Shown here: positions 33,001 to 46,090 of the stretch, in pieces
Layout of the letters: every line of letters starts with the position of its first letter
Position numbering within the stretch: position 1 is the stretch's first letter
Assembly: GCA_944989445.1 (NCBI GenBank)
Contig: CALYLW010000333.1
Span: forward strand, 53,417-117,416
Reading direction: 5' to 3'
DNA from: Ampullaceana balthica
Taxonomy: Eukaryota; Mollusca; Gastropoda; Lymnaeidae
DNA length: 64,000 nt
Program-made: the position numbers and the translations under genes
The notes under the pieces: model-generated
Seen by the model: the letters and a program-made list of their open reading frames with translations, nothing else
The model's database searches: none
Told to the model about the DNA's origin: nothing

Positions 33001-36000
33001 CTTAAGCGTATTCTTACTGGACCCCGCTTTGAGCGTATTATTACTGGACCCCGCTGTCTTGAGCGTATTCTTACTGGACCCTGCTTTGAACGTATTCTTA
33101 CTGGACCACGCTTTGAGCGTATTCTTACTGGACCCCACTTTCTTGAGCGGAGACATCGTGTATTACTGGGCTGGAACTATGAATCGATCTATGAGAATTT
33201 TGCTTGACAATAAAAGGGGTCAAATGTTGGGGTACATTATTATAAAAAAAATATATTAATTGTCAATGATTGTCTCTGTAATTATGTGAGTAACAAAGTC
33301 AATTTTAATAATGTTGATTTGGTTTCTACATTCAAATTACAAATCTTATGAAACTTTAGAAATAAATAAATCGAATAAAATAGAGAAATGATTTTGTTTG
33401 GTTTTCATGTTAACTGATAGTTCAAGTCATTGCATTTCATTGTATCCCAAATGAAAGGGATCGAAGTGAAGTGGCGTACCACTTCCATAAATATGTACAT
33501 AAAGGAACTTCGGAACAAGCAGAACATAAGTTTATAAAGATACATAAAGATTAAACTTAATATATTTATTCATTGTCTCCGTGACTCTAAATATATTCAG
33601 TATTTAAAGTATACTTTTATTTGAAATTAATTTTTTGTAAGCAAAAGTGTAAGTTACTGAAAATAATATTTTTAAGTAACACAAGTTAATAATAATGTTT
33701 CTCACAGTATCGCAAATTATATTTAAAAATGAGTTTAAAACTATTTTAAACTTCCTACCTTGTCAGCGAAATTTTCTCTACAACAATTCAATATTAAAAT
33801 ATATTAGTACAGTGCGTTCTGGTGCTGCGATGACGGGCACATGAGATGTTTTAAATACAAATTTAAAGTTTTCTTTCTCAGTGACAAAATATAGTGCACA
33901 TGTTTTTACCGATATAGTTAAAAATATAATTGTATTATCATATATATATTTACCCTCAATTATCACTGACTGTGGCCTAATGCTAAGATAAGCGCAGGAC
34001 GCAATAATCTTCTGTATAGAAGGAGCGTCTGTCAGATAAGATAAGATAAGATAAGACATCACTTTGCTTTTTTTTTAAATTGGATAATCAGTTTGGTTTT
34101 CAGATTAACATTGCGTTGATTAACACGTTACCAAGAAGTTGAATCTTTTTAAATCCTTTATATTAACTCGTGGTGTCTGCGGCCGCCCTTGATTGCTTGC
34201 TTGCTTGCTTGTCGCCAAAACTTTTGATTGATTTTTAACACACTTCCTCGTAAGATAGCGAGCTAAAATTTTGCAGGCAGTTTTGTACCGATGATAAAAA
34301 CAATGTATCAAAATTTCAGATTGATCGCATGTACCGTAATTGAATTATTGATTGTTTAGATAATTTTATTTATTTCTATGTATCATTTTATTTTTTTAGA
34401 TAGAGTATAAGGGTGCGCATTATATTAAACAACCTTTCTGTCGCGCAATAAGGTGCGTATTTTATTGACAACTCTTTTTATAAACATATTCCTGATCGGT
34501 GCGCATTATATTAAACATGTTTTACGACACAACTGCAATTTTCTATTTCTGGATGGTCTGGCGCTGCGATTATAATGAACACTCTTTTAGTTACTTCTCG
34601 TACATAACGGATTTATAGTAAAAAAAATTTTTTTACGGGTTTTTTAAATTAAATCCTTTATATTAACTCGTGGTGTCTGCAGCCGCCCTTGATTGCTTGC
34701 TTGTCGCCAAAACTTTAGATCGATTTTTAACCCACTTGCTAGACAGCTAGCGGGCAGAAATTTTGCAGGCAGTTTTGTACCGATGATAAAAACAATGTAT
34801 CAAAATTGCTGATCGATCACATTTACCGTAATTAAATTATTGATTTTTTAGTTTATTTTATTTATTCCTATGTATCATGCTATTTTTTGAGATAGAGCGT
34901 CGCGGTGCGTATTATATTGAACAACCTTTCAGTCGCGCAATAAGGTGCGTATTTTATTGACAACTCTTTTTATAAACATATTCCTGATCGGTGCGCATTA
35001 TATTAAACATGTTTTACAACACAACTGCAATTTTGTATTTTTGGATGGTCTTGCGCTGCGTATTATAATGAACATTCTTTTAGTTACGTCTCGTACATAA
35101 AGGATTTATAGTGAAAAACGTAGTTTTTTTTTACGTTTAATAAAAAAATCCATTATATTAACTCGTGGTGTCTGTTTGCGTGCTTGCTTGTCGCCAAAAC
35201 ATCATACAATTTTTTTTTGTATTCTTACTGGACCCCCGCTTTGAGTGTATTCTTACTGGACCCCGCTTTGAGCGTATTCTAACAGGACCCCGCTTTCTTG
35301 AGCGTATTCTTACTGGACCCCGCTTTCTTAAGCGTATTCTTACTGGACCCCGCTTTGAGCGTATTATTACTGGACCCCGCTTTCTTGAGCGTATTCTTAC
35401 TGGACCCTGCTTTGAACGTATTCTTACTGGACCACGTTTTGAGCGTATTCTTACTGGACCCCACTTTCTTGAGCGGAGACATCGTGTATTACTGGGCTGG
35501 AACTATGAATCGATCTATGAGAATTTTGCTTGACAATAAAAGGGGTCAAATGTTGGGGTACATTATTATAAAAAAAAATTAATTGTCAATGATTGTCTCT
35601 GTAATTATGTGAGTAACAAAGTCAATTTTAATAATGTTGATTTGGTTTCTACATTCAAATTACAAATCTTATGAAACTTTAGAAATAAATAAATCGAATA
35701 AAATAGAGAAATGATTTTGTTTGGTTTTCATGTTAACTGATAGTTAAAGTCATTGCATTTCATTGTATCCCAAATGAAAGGGATCGAAGTGAAGTGGCGT
35801 ACCACTTCCATAAATATGTACATAAAGGAACTTCGGAACAAGTAGAACATAAGTTTATAAAGATACATAAAGATTAAACTTAATATATTTATTCATTGTC
35901 TCCGTGACTATAAATATATTCAGTATTTAAAGTATACTTTTTATTTGAAATTAATTTTTTGTAAGCAAAAGTGTAAGTTACTGAAAATAATATTTTTAAG

Positions 36001-39000
36001 TAACACAAGTTAATAATAATGTTTCTCACAGTATCGCAAATTATATTTAAAAATGAGTTTAAAACTATTTTAAACTTCTTACCTTGTCAGCGAAATTTTC
36101 TCTACAACAATTCAATATTAAAATATATTAGTACAGTGCGTTCTGGTGCTGCGATGACGGGCACATGAGATGTTTTAAATACAAATTTAAAGTTTTCTTT
36201 CTCAGTGACAAAATATAGTGCACATGTTTTTACCGATATAGTTAAAAATATAATTGTATTATCATATATATATTTACCCTCAATTATCACTGACTGTGGC
36301 CTAATGCTAAGATAAGCGCAGGACGCAATAATCTTCTGTATAGAAGGAGCGTCTGTCAGATAATATAAGATAAGATAAGATAAGACATCACTTTGCTTTT
36401 TTTTTAAATTGGATAATCAGTTTGGTTTTCAGATTAACATTGCGTTGATTAACACGTTACCAAGAAGTTGAATCTTTTTAAATCCTTTATATTAACTCGT
36501 GGTGTCTGCGGCCGCCCTTGATTGCTTGCTTGCTTGCTTGTCGCCAAAACTTTTGATTGATTTTTAACACACTTCCTCGTAAGATAGCGAGCTAAAATTT
36601 TGCAGGCAGTTTTGTACCGATGATAAAAACAATGTATCAAAATTTCAGATTGATCGCATGTACCGTAATTGAATTATTGATTGTTTAGATAATTTTATTT
36701 ATTTCTATGTATCATTTTATTTTTTTAGATAGAGTATAAGGGTGCGCATTATATTAAACAACCTTTCTGTCGCGCAATAAGGTGCGTATTTTATTGACAA
36801 CTCTTTTTATAAACATATTCCTGATCGGTGCGCATTATATTAAACATGTTTTACGACACAACTGCAATTTTCTATTTCTGGATGGTCTGGCGCTGCGATT
36901 ATAATGAACACTCTTTTAGTTACTTCTCGTACATAACGGATTTATAGTAAAAAAATTTTTTTTACGGGTTTTTTAAATTAAATCCTTTATATTAACTCGT
37001 GGTGTCTGCAGCCGCCCTTGATTGCTTGCTTGTCGCCAAAACTTTGGATCGATTTTTAACCCACTTGCTAGACAGCTAGCGGGCAGAAATTTTGCAGGCA
37101 GTTTTGTACCGATGATAAAAACAATGTATCAAAATTGCTGATCGATCACATTTACCGTAATTAAATTATTGATTTTTTAGTTTATTTTATTTATTCCTAT
37201 GTATCATGCTATTTTTTGAGATAGAGCGTCGCGGTGCGTATTATATTGAACAACCTTTCAGTCGCGCAATAAGGTGCGTATTTTATTGACAACTCTTTTT
37301 ATAAACATATTCCTGATCGGTGCGCATTATATTAAACATGTTTTACAACACAACTGCAATTTTGTATTTTTGGATGGTCTTGCGCTGCGTATTATAATGA
37401 ACATTCTTTTAGTTACGTCTCGTACATAAAGGATTTATAGTGAAAAACGTAGTTTTTTTTACGTTTAATAAAAAAATCCATTATATTAACTCGTGGTGTC
37501 TGTTTGCGTGCTTGCTTGTCGCCAAAACATCATACAATTTTTTTTTGTATTCTTACTGGACCCCCGCTTTGAGTGTATTCTTACTGGACCCCGCTTTGAG
37601 CGTATTCTAACAGGACCCCGCTTTCTTGAGCGTATTCTTACTGGACCCCGCTTTCTTAAGCGTATTCTTACTGGACCCCGCTTTGAGCGTATTATTACTG
37701 GACCTGCTTTCTTGAGCGTATTCTTACTGGACCCTGCTTTGAACGTATTCTTACTGGACCACGCTTTGAGCGTATTCTTACTGGACCCCACTTTCTTGAG
37801 CGGAGACATCGTGTATTACTGGGCTGGAACTATGAATCGATCTATGAGAATTTTGCTTGACAATAAAAGGGGTCAAATGTTGGGGTACATTATTATAAAA
37901 AAAATATATTAATTGTCAATGATTGTCTCTGTAATTATGTGAGTAACAAAGTCAATTTTAATAATGTTGATTTGGTTTCTACATTCAAATTACAAATCTT
38001 ATGAAACTTTAGAAATAAATAAATCGAATAAAATAGAGAAATGATTTTGTTTGGTTTTCATGTTAACTGATAGTTAAAGTCATTGCATTTCATTGTATCC
38101 CAAATGAAAGGGATCGAAGTGAAGTGGCGTACCACTTCCATAAATATGTACATAAAGGAACTTCGGAACAAGCAGAACATAAGTTTATAAAGATACATAA
38201 AGATTAAACTTAATATATTTATTCATTGTCTCCGTGACTATAAATATATTCAGTATTTAAAGTATACTTTTATTTGAAATTAATTTTTTGTAAGCAAAAG
38301 TGTAAGTTACTGAAAATAATATTTTTAAGTAACACAAGTTAATAATAATGTTTCTCACAGTATCGCAAATTATATTTAAAAATGAGTTTAAAACTATTTT
38401 AAACTTCCTACCTTGTCAGCGAAATTTTCTCTACAACAATTCAATATTAAAATATATTAGTACAGTGCGTTCTGGTGCTGCGATGACGGGCACATGAGAT
38501 GTTTTAAATACAAATTTAAAGTTTTCTTTCTCAGTGACAAAATATAGTGCACATGTTTTTACCGATATAGTTAAAAATATAATTGTATTATCATATATAT
38601 ATTTACCCTCAATTATCACTGACTGTGGCCTAATGCTAAGATAAGCGCAGGACGCAATAATCTTCTGTATAGAAGGAGCGTCTGTCAGATAAGATAAGAT
38701 AAGATAAGACATCACTTTGCTTTTTTTTTAAATTGGATAATCAGTTTGGTTTTCAGATTAACATTGCGTTGATTAACACGTTACCAAGAAGTTGAATCTT
38801 TTTAAATCCTTTATATTAACTCGTGGTGTCTGCGGCCGCCCTTGATTGCTTGCTTGCTTGCTTGTCGCCAAAACTTTTGATTGATTTTTAACACACTTCC
38901 TCGTAAGATAGCGAGCTAAAATTTTGCAGGCAGTTTTGTACCGATGATAAAAACAATGTATCAAAATTTCAGATCGATCGCATGTACCGTAATTGAATTA

Positions 39001-42000
39001 TTGATTGTTTAGATATATTTTATTTATTTCTATGTATCATTTTATTTTTTTGAGATAGAGTGTAAGGGTGCGCATTATATTGAACAACCTTTCTGTCGCG
39101 CAATAAGGTGCGTATTTTATTGACAACTCTTTTTATAAACATATTCCTGATCGGTGCGCATTATATTAAACATGTTTTACGACACAACTGCAATTTTGTA
39201 TTTCTGGATGGTCTGGCGCTGCGATTATAATGAACATTCTTTTAGTTACTTCTCGTACATAAACGGATTTATAGTAAAAAACTTGTTTTTTTACGGGTTT
39301 TTCTAAATTAAATCCTTTATATTAACTCGTGGTGTCTGCAGCCGCCCTTGATTGCTTGCTTGTCGCCAAAACTTTGGATCGATTTTTAACCCACTTGCTA
39401 GACAGCTAGCGAGCTGAAATTTTGCAGGCAGTTTTGTACCGATGATAAAAACAATGTATCAAAATTTCAGATCGATCGCATGTACCGTAATTAAATTATT
39501 GATTTTTTAGTTTATTTTTATTTATTCCTATGTATCATGCTATTTTTTGAGATAGAGCGTCGCGGTGCGTATTATATTGAACAACCTTTCTGTCGCGCAA
39601 TAAGGTGCGTATTTTATTGACAACTCTTTTTATAAACATATTCCTGATCGGTGCGCATTATATTAAACATGTTTTACGACACAACTGCAATTTTGTATTT
39701 TTGGATGGTCTTGCGCTGCGTATTATAATGAACATTCTTTTAGTTACGTCTCGTACATAAAGGATTTATAGTGAAAAACGTAGTTTTTTTTACGTTTAAT
39801 AAAAAAATCCATTATATTAACTCGTGGTGTCTGTTTGCGTGCTTGCTTGTCGCCAAAACATCATACAATTTTTTTTTGTATTCTTACTGGACCCCCGCTT
39901 TGAGTGTATTCTTACTGGACCCCGCTTTGAGCGTATTCTAACAGGACCCCGCTTTCTTGAGCGTATTCTTACTGGACCCCGCTTTCTTAAGCGTATTCTT
40001 ACTGGACCCCGCTTTGAGCGTATTATTACTGGACCCCGCTTTCTTGAGCGTATTCTTACTGGACCCTGCTTTGAACGTATTCTTACTGGACCACGCTTTG
40101 AGCGTATTCTTACTGGACCCCACTTTCTTGAGCGGAGACATCGTGTATTACTGGGCTGGAACTATGAATCGATCTATGAGAATTTTGCTTGACAATAAAA
40201 GGGGTCAAATGTTGGGGTACATTATTATAAAAAAAATATATTAATTGTCAATGATTGTCTCTGTAATTATGTGAGTAACAAAGTCAATTTTAATAATGTT
40301 GATTTGGTTTCTACATTCAAATTACAAATCTTATGAAACTTTAGAAATAAATAAATCGAATAAAATAGAGAAATGATTTTGTTTGGTTTTCATGTTAACT
40401 GATAGTTAAAGTCATTGCATTTCATTGTATCCCAAATGAAAGGGATCGAAGTGAAGTGGCGTACCACTTCCATAAATATGTACATAAAGGAACTTCGGAA
40501 CAAGCAGAACATAAGTTTATAAAGATACATAAAGATTAAACTTAATATATTTATTCATTGTCTCCGTGACTATAAATATATTCAGTATTTAAAGTATACT
40601 TTTTATTTGAAATTAATTTTTTGTAAGCAAAAGTGTAAGTTACTGAAAATAATATTTTTAAGTAACGCAAGTTAATAATAATGTTTCTCACAGTATCGCA
40701 AATTATATTTAAAAATGAGTTTAAAACTATTTTAAACTTCTTACCTTGTCAGCGAAATTTTCTCTACAACAATTCAATATTAAAATATATTAGTACAGTG
40801 CGTTCTGGTGCTGCGATGACGGGCACATGAGATGTTTTAAATACAAATTTAAAGTTTTCTTTCTCAGTGACAAAATATAGTGCACATGTTTTTACCGATA
40901 TAGTTAAAAATATAATTGTATTATCATATATATATTTACCCTCAATTATCACTGACTGTGGCCTAATGCTAAGATAAGCGCAGGACGCAATAATCTTCTG
41001 TATAGAAGGAGCGTCTGTCAGATAATATAAGATAAGATAAGATAAGACATCACTTTGCTTTTTTTTAAAATTGGATAATCAGTTTGGTTTTCAGATTAAC
41101 ATTGCGTTGATTAACACGTTACCAAGAAGTTGAATCTTTTTAAATCCTTTATATTAACTCGTGGTGTCTGCGGCCGCCCTTGATTGCTTGCTTGCTTGCT
41201 TGTCGCCAAAACTTTTGATTGATTTTTAACACACTTCCTCGTAAGATAGCGAGCTAAAATTTTGCAGGCAGTTTTGTACCGATGATAAAAACAATGTATC
41301 AAAATTTCAGATTGATCGCATGTACCGTAATTGAATTATTGATTGTTTAGATAATTTTATTTATTTCTATGTATCATTTTATTTTTTTAGATAGAGTATA
41401 AGGGTGCGCATTATATTAAACAACCTTTCTGTCGCGCAATAAGGTGCGTATTTTATTGACAACTCTTTTTATAAACATATTCCTGATCGGTGCGCATTAT
41501 ATTAAACATGTTTTACGACACAACTGCAATTTTCTATTTCTGGATGGTCTGGCGCTGCGATTATAATGAACACTCTTTTAGTTACTTCTCGTACATAACG
41601 GATTTATAGTAAAATTTTTTTTTAACGGGTTTTCTAAATTAAATCCTTTATATTAACTCGTGGTGTCTGCAGCCGCCCTTGATTGCTTGCTTGTCGCCAA
41701 AACTTTGGATCGATTTTTAACCCACTTGCTAGACAGCTAGCGGGCAGAAATTTTGCAGGCAGTTTTGTACCGATGATAAAAACAATATATCAAAATTGCT
41801 GATCGATCACATTTACCGTAATTAAATTATTGATTTTTTAGTTTATTTTATTTATTCCTATGTATCATGCTATTTTTTGAGATAGAGCGTCGCGGTGCGT
41901 ATTATATTGAACAACCTTTCAGTCGCGCAATAAGGTGCGTATTTTATTGACAACTCTTTTTATAAACATATTCCTGATCGGTGCGCATTATATTAAACAT

Positions 42001-42632
42001 GTTTTACAACACAACTGCAATTTTGTATTTTTGGATGGTCTTGCGCTGCGTATTATAATGAACACTCTTTTAGTTACGTCTCGTACATAAAGGATTTATA
42101 GTGAAAAACTTAGTTTTTTACGTTTTAAAAAAAAATCCATTATATTAACTCGTGGTGTCTGTTTGCGTGCTTGCTTGCTTGCTTGTCGCCAAAACTTTTA
42201 ATCGATTTTTAACCCACTTGCTCGTAAGCTAGCGAGATGAAATTTTGCAGGCAGTTACGTGCCGACGATAAAAACGAAGTATCAAAATTTCAGATCGATC
42301 GCATGTACTGTAATTAAATTATTGAATTTTTAGATTATTCAATATATTTCTATGTATCATGTTATTTTTTGAGATAGAGTGTCGCGGTACGTATTATATT
42401 GAACAACCTTTCCTGTCGCGCAATAAGGTGCGTATTTTATTGACACCCCTTTTTATAAACATATTCCTGATCGGTACGCATTTTTATTAAACATGTTTTA
42501 CAAACCAACTGCAGTTTTGTATTTTTGTATGGTCTTGCGCTGCGTATTATAATGAACATTCTCTTAGTTACGTCTCGTACATAAGGGATTTATAGTAAAA
42601 AACTTGGTTTTTTACGGGTTTTTAAAAATTTA

Positions 42633-42663
42633 AATCCTTTATATTAACTGGTGGTGTCTGCTT
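42633..42663 (+). other. Array / foldback junction
   Basis: AAATCCTTTATATTAACTGG then GGTGTCTGCTT is the beginning of another R500 copy. It is cut off where the foldback flank AACAAAATTACTATATG begins at 42664. Confidence 0.7.
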
Positions 42664-43271
42664 GAACAAAATTACTATATGTAAACAAAGAGTTTGAATT
42701 TGATGTGGACGAAAGCTAAATGTGCTTGAAAATTAATTCTGGAAAGAACTACCTGTACCTAATTTTAATGAAAATTGCATTTCAAGTATTGTTATTTTTG
42801 TCTACTTTTAATGCGTTTCAACTCGGTTTTGAAAGAATTTTTTTAAAAATAATGTTACAAAATAATTTTAAAAACACTTTTTAGTATTCAAATTTTAAAC
42901 TGTCAAATACTTGACGAAACCAGTATCAATTACTCTAAACACATCTCCTGAGAGCAATCTCCTATTTCAAGTGAGTACTGCATAAAAGTCATTGAAAAGT
43001 TTTACTCTGGAGCACCATTTAATATAAGGAAAAGATGATTCAAGAAACAACTAAAGCTGATTTGTGTTCCATTAGAAAGCAATCATAACCCTAACCCTAA
43101 CACAAATCATAACACCTAACCATAGAATTAACCACTAATCCTAACTTTCAAGAAAGTGACTTAAAGAAGAACATAAAACGTCTCGAGTGTTCCATTTAAG
43201 GACAACATTTGTTTTTACCTTTTTACCTCATCCCCATCCCAACCCAAAACATCATACAATTTTTTTTTGTA

Positions 43272-43945
43272 TTCTTACTGGACCCCCGCTTTGAGTGTAT
43301 TCTTACTGGACCCCGCTTTGAGCGTATTCTTACAGGACCCCACTTTCTTGAGCGTATTCTTACTGGACCCCGCTTTCTTAAGCGTATTCTTACTGGACCC
43401 CGCTTTGAGCGTATTCTTACAGGACCCCGCTTTCTTGAGCGTATTCTTACTGGACCCTGCTTTGAGCGTATTCTTACTGGACCCCGCTTTGAGCGTATTC
43501 TTACTGGACCCCGCTTTGAAGAAGTATTCTTACTGGACCCTGATTTCTTGAGGGTATTCTTACTGGACCCCGCTTTGAGCGTATTCTTACTGGACCCCGG
43601 TTTGATCGTATTCTTACTGCACCCCGCTTTGAACGTATTCTTACTGCGCCCCGCTTTGAGCGTATTCTTACTGGACCCCGCTTTGAGCGTATTCTTACTG
43701 GACCCCGGTTTGAGCGTATTCTTACTGGACCCCGCTTTGAACGTATTCTTACTGGACCCCGGTTTGAGCGTATTCTTACAGGACCCCGCTTTGAACGTAT
43801 TCTTACTGGACCCCGCTTTGAGCGTATTCTTACTGCACCCCGCTTTCTTGAGCGTATTCTTACTGGACCCCCCTTTCTTGAGCGTATTCTTACTGGACCC
43901 CGCTTTGAGCGTATTCTTACTGGACCTCACTTTCTTGAGCGGAGG
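43272..43945 (+). repeat. Left-arm minisatellite of the foldback
   Basis: About twenty-five 27/30-bp monomers of the GTATTCTTACTGGACCCCGC family. Variants include CAGGACCCC, GCACCCC and CGGTTTGA. Frames are open for up to 253 codons, which I regard as a consequence of the period. Confidence 0.93.
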
Positions 43946-44159
43946 CATCGTGTTGCCGTTGACGCTGTAAGTGTTTTAAAAGAGTGATGGTCTTATACGG
44001 CGAAAAAAAGACCTAAACGCTATATTTTAACAGGAAAAGCAGAGGGTCGTCTTATAAGCCCGAATATATGGTACTTCGTGGTCTGCAGTGTTGGTTGTCA
44101 CGCGTAAAAGTTTCCTGACACTATAGTTTCACTTGCTACAGCGTCAACGGCAACACGAT

Positions 44160-44705
44160 GTCTCCGCTCAAGAAAGTGGGGTCCAGTAAGAAGACGCTCA
44201 TAGCGTGGTCCAGTAAGAATACGCTCAAAGCGGGGTCCAGTAAGAATACTTTCAAAGCGGGGTCCAGTAAGAATACGCTCAAGATTGAGGGGTCCAGAAA
44301 GAATACGCTCAAGAAAGCGGGGTCCAGTAAGAATATGCTCAGGAAAGCGGGGTCCTGTAAGAATACGCTCAAACCGGGGTCCAGTAAGAATACGTTCAAA
44401 GCGGGGTCCAGTAAGAATACGCTCAAACCGGGGTCCAGTAAGAATACGCTCAAAGCGGGGTCCAGTAAGAATACGCTCAAAGCGGGGTCCAGTAAGAATA
44501 CGCTCAAAGCGGGGTCCAGTAAGAATACGCTCAAGAAATCAGGGTCCAGTAAGAATACTTCTTCAAAGCGGGGTCCAGTAAGAATACTTCTTCAAAGCGG
44601 GGTCCAGTAAGAATACGCTAAAAGCAGGGTCCAGTAAGAATACGCTCAAGAAAGTGGGGTCCTGTAAGAATACGCTCAAAGCGGGGTCCAGTAAGAATAC
44701 AAAAA
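44160..44705 (-). repeat. Right-arm minisatellite of the foldback
   Basis: About twenty monomers of the same family in the opposite orientation, pairing with the left arm. It has its own variants, such as CCGGGGTCC and a run of identical 27-bp monomers near 44440-44520. Confidence 0.93.
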
Positions 44706-45105
44706 AAAATTGTATGATGTTTTGGGTTGGGCTGGGGATGAGGTTAAAAAGGTTAAAATAAATGTTGTCCGTTAAATGGAGCACTTGAGACGTTTTATGT
44801 TCTTCTTTAAGTCACTTTCTTGAAAGTTAGTATTAGTGGTTATTTCTATGGTTAGGTGTTATGATTTGTGTTAGGGTTATGATTGCTTTCAAATGGAACA
44901 CAAATCAGTTTTAGTTGTTTCTTGAATCATCTTTTCCTTATATTAAATGGTGCTCCAGAGTAAAACTTTTCAATGACTTTTATGCAGTACTCACTTGAAA
45001 TAGGAGATTGCTCTCAGGAGATGTGTTTAGAGTAATTGATACTGGTTTCGTCAAGTATTTGACAGTTTAAAATTTGAATACGAAAAAGTGTTTTTAAAAT
45101 TATTT

Positions 45106-46090
45106 TATCGTCAAGGGCTGGAACTAGGAATCGATCTATGAGAATTTTGCTTGACAATAAAAGGGGTCAAATGTTGGGGTACATTATTATAAAAAAACTA
45201 TATTAATTGTCAATGATTGTCTCTGTAATTATGTGAGTAACAAAGTCAATTTTAATAATGTTGATTTGGTTTCTACTTCAAATTACAAATCTTATGAAAC
45301 TTTAGAAATAAATAAATCGAATAAAATAGAGAAATGATTTTGTTTGGTTTTCATGTTAACTGATAGTTAGAGTCATTGCATTTCATTGTATCCCAAATGA
45401 AAGGGATGGAAGTGAAGTGGCGTACCACTTCCATAAATATTTACGGTATGTTATTTTGAAGTATGCAGAACATAAGTTTATAAAGATACATAAAGATTAA
45501 ACTTAATATATTTATTCATTGTCTCCGTGACTATAAATATATTCAGTATTTAAAGTATACTTTTTATTTGAAATTAATTTTTTGTAAGCAAAAGTGTAAG
45601 TTACTGAAAATAATATTTTTAAGTAACACAAGTTAATAATAATGTTTCTCACAGTATCGCAAATTATATTTAAAAATGAGTTTAAAACTATTTAAAACTT
45701 CTTACCTTGTCAGCGAAATTTTCTCTACAACATTTCAATATTAAAATATATTAGTACAGTGCGTTCTGGTGCAGTGATGACGGGCACATCAGATGTTTTA
45801 AATAAAAATTTAAAGTTTTCTTTCTCAGTGACAAAATATAGTGCACATGTTTTTACCGATATAGTTGAAAATATAATTGTATTATCATATATATATTTAC
45901 CCTCAATTATCACTGACTGTGGCCTAATGCTAAGATAAGCGCAGGACGCAATAATCTTCTGTATAGAAGGAGCGTCTGTCAGATAAGATAAGATAAGACA
46001 TCACTTTGCTTTTTTTAAATTGGATAATCAGTTTGGTTTTCAGATTAGCATTGCGTTGATTAACACGTTACCAAGAAGTTGAATCTTTTT
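45106..46090 (+). repeat. Diverged copy of the AT-rich block of the array unit
   Basis: Matches the unit segment that starts GGGCTGGAACTATGAATCG and ends GTTGAATCTTTTT, including the LINE-type tail (45925-45990) with only three GATAA repeats. It is clearly more diverged than the array units are from each other, so it predates their amplification. Confidence 0.85.

Larger units (their letters stand above)
24808..42632 (+). repeat. 2.33-kb macrosatellite array
   Basis: Units start at 24808, 27137, 29470, 31796, 34151, 36480 and 38804, with a partial eighth at 41142. Lengths are 2329, 2333, 2326, 2355, 2329, 2324 and 2338 bp. Each unit holds, in order, two R500 copies of about 500 bp, the start of a third R500 joined to a nine-monomer 27/30-bp minisatellite, an AT-rich block of about 810 bp beginning GGGCTGGAACTATGAATCG, a LINE-type 3' tail with GATAA repeats, and 95 bp ending GTTGAATCTTTTTAAATCC. 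Units look about 98-99 percent alike by eye. The fourth has one extra 30-bp monomer; the sixth lost 3 bp in one monomer. All open frames here recur with the unit and have no protein signature. Confidence 0.95.
42664..45105. mobile_element. Foldback element with minisatellite arms
   Basis: A near-palindrome of about 2.4 kb. The left arm has a unique flank (42664-43240), a minisatellite of about 25 monomers (43272-43945) and a cap ending GTTGCCGTTGACGCTGTA (to 43970). The right arm is its inverted copy: cap from 44136, about 20 monomers (44160-44705), flank 44707-45105. A loop of about 165 bp lies between. Long inverted repeats made of short tandem repeats are the architecture of Drosophila FB and sea urchin TU elements. 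No transposase is present. The arms differ in monomer order, so they have evolved separately since inversion. Confidence 0.8.

Noticed and set aside
25823..40192. Recurring 122-132-codon plus-strand frames and 62-94-codon minus-strand frames in the array
   Set aside because: They recur only because the 2.33-kb unit does. They span R500/minisatellite junctions or AT-rich DNA and show no domain.
43209..43970. 253- and 241-codon frames through the minisatellite
   Set aside because: 27/30-bp monomers keep several frames open at once on both strands. No start context or non-repeat coding sequence.
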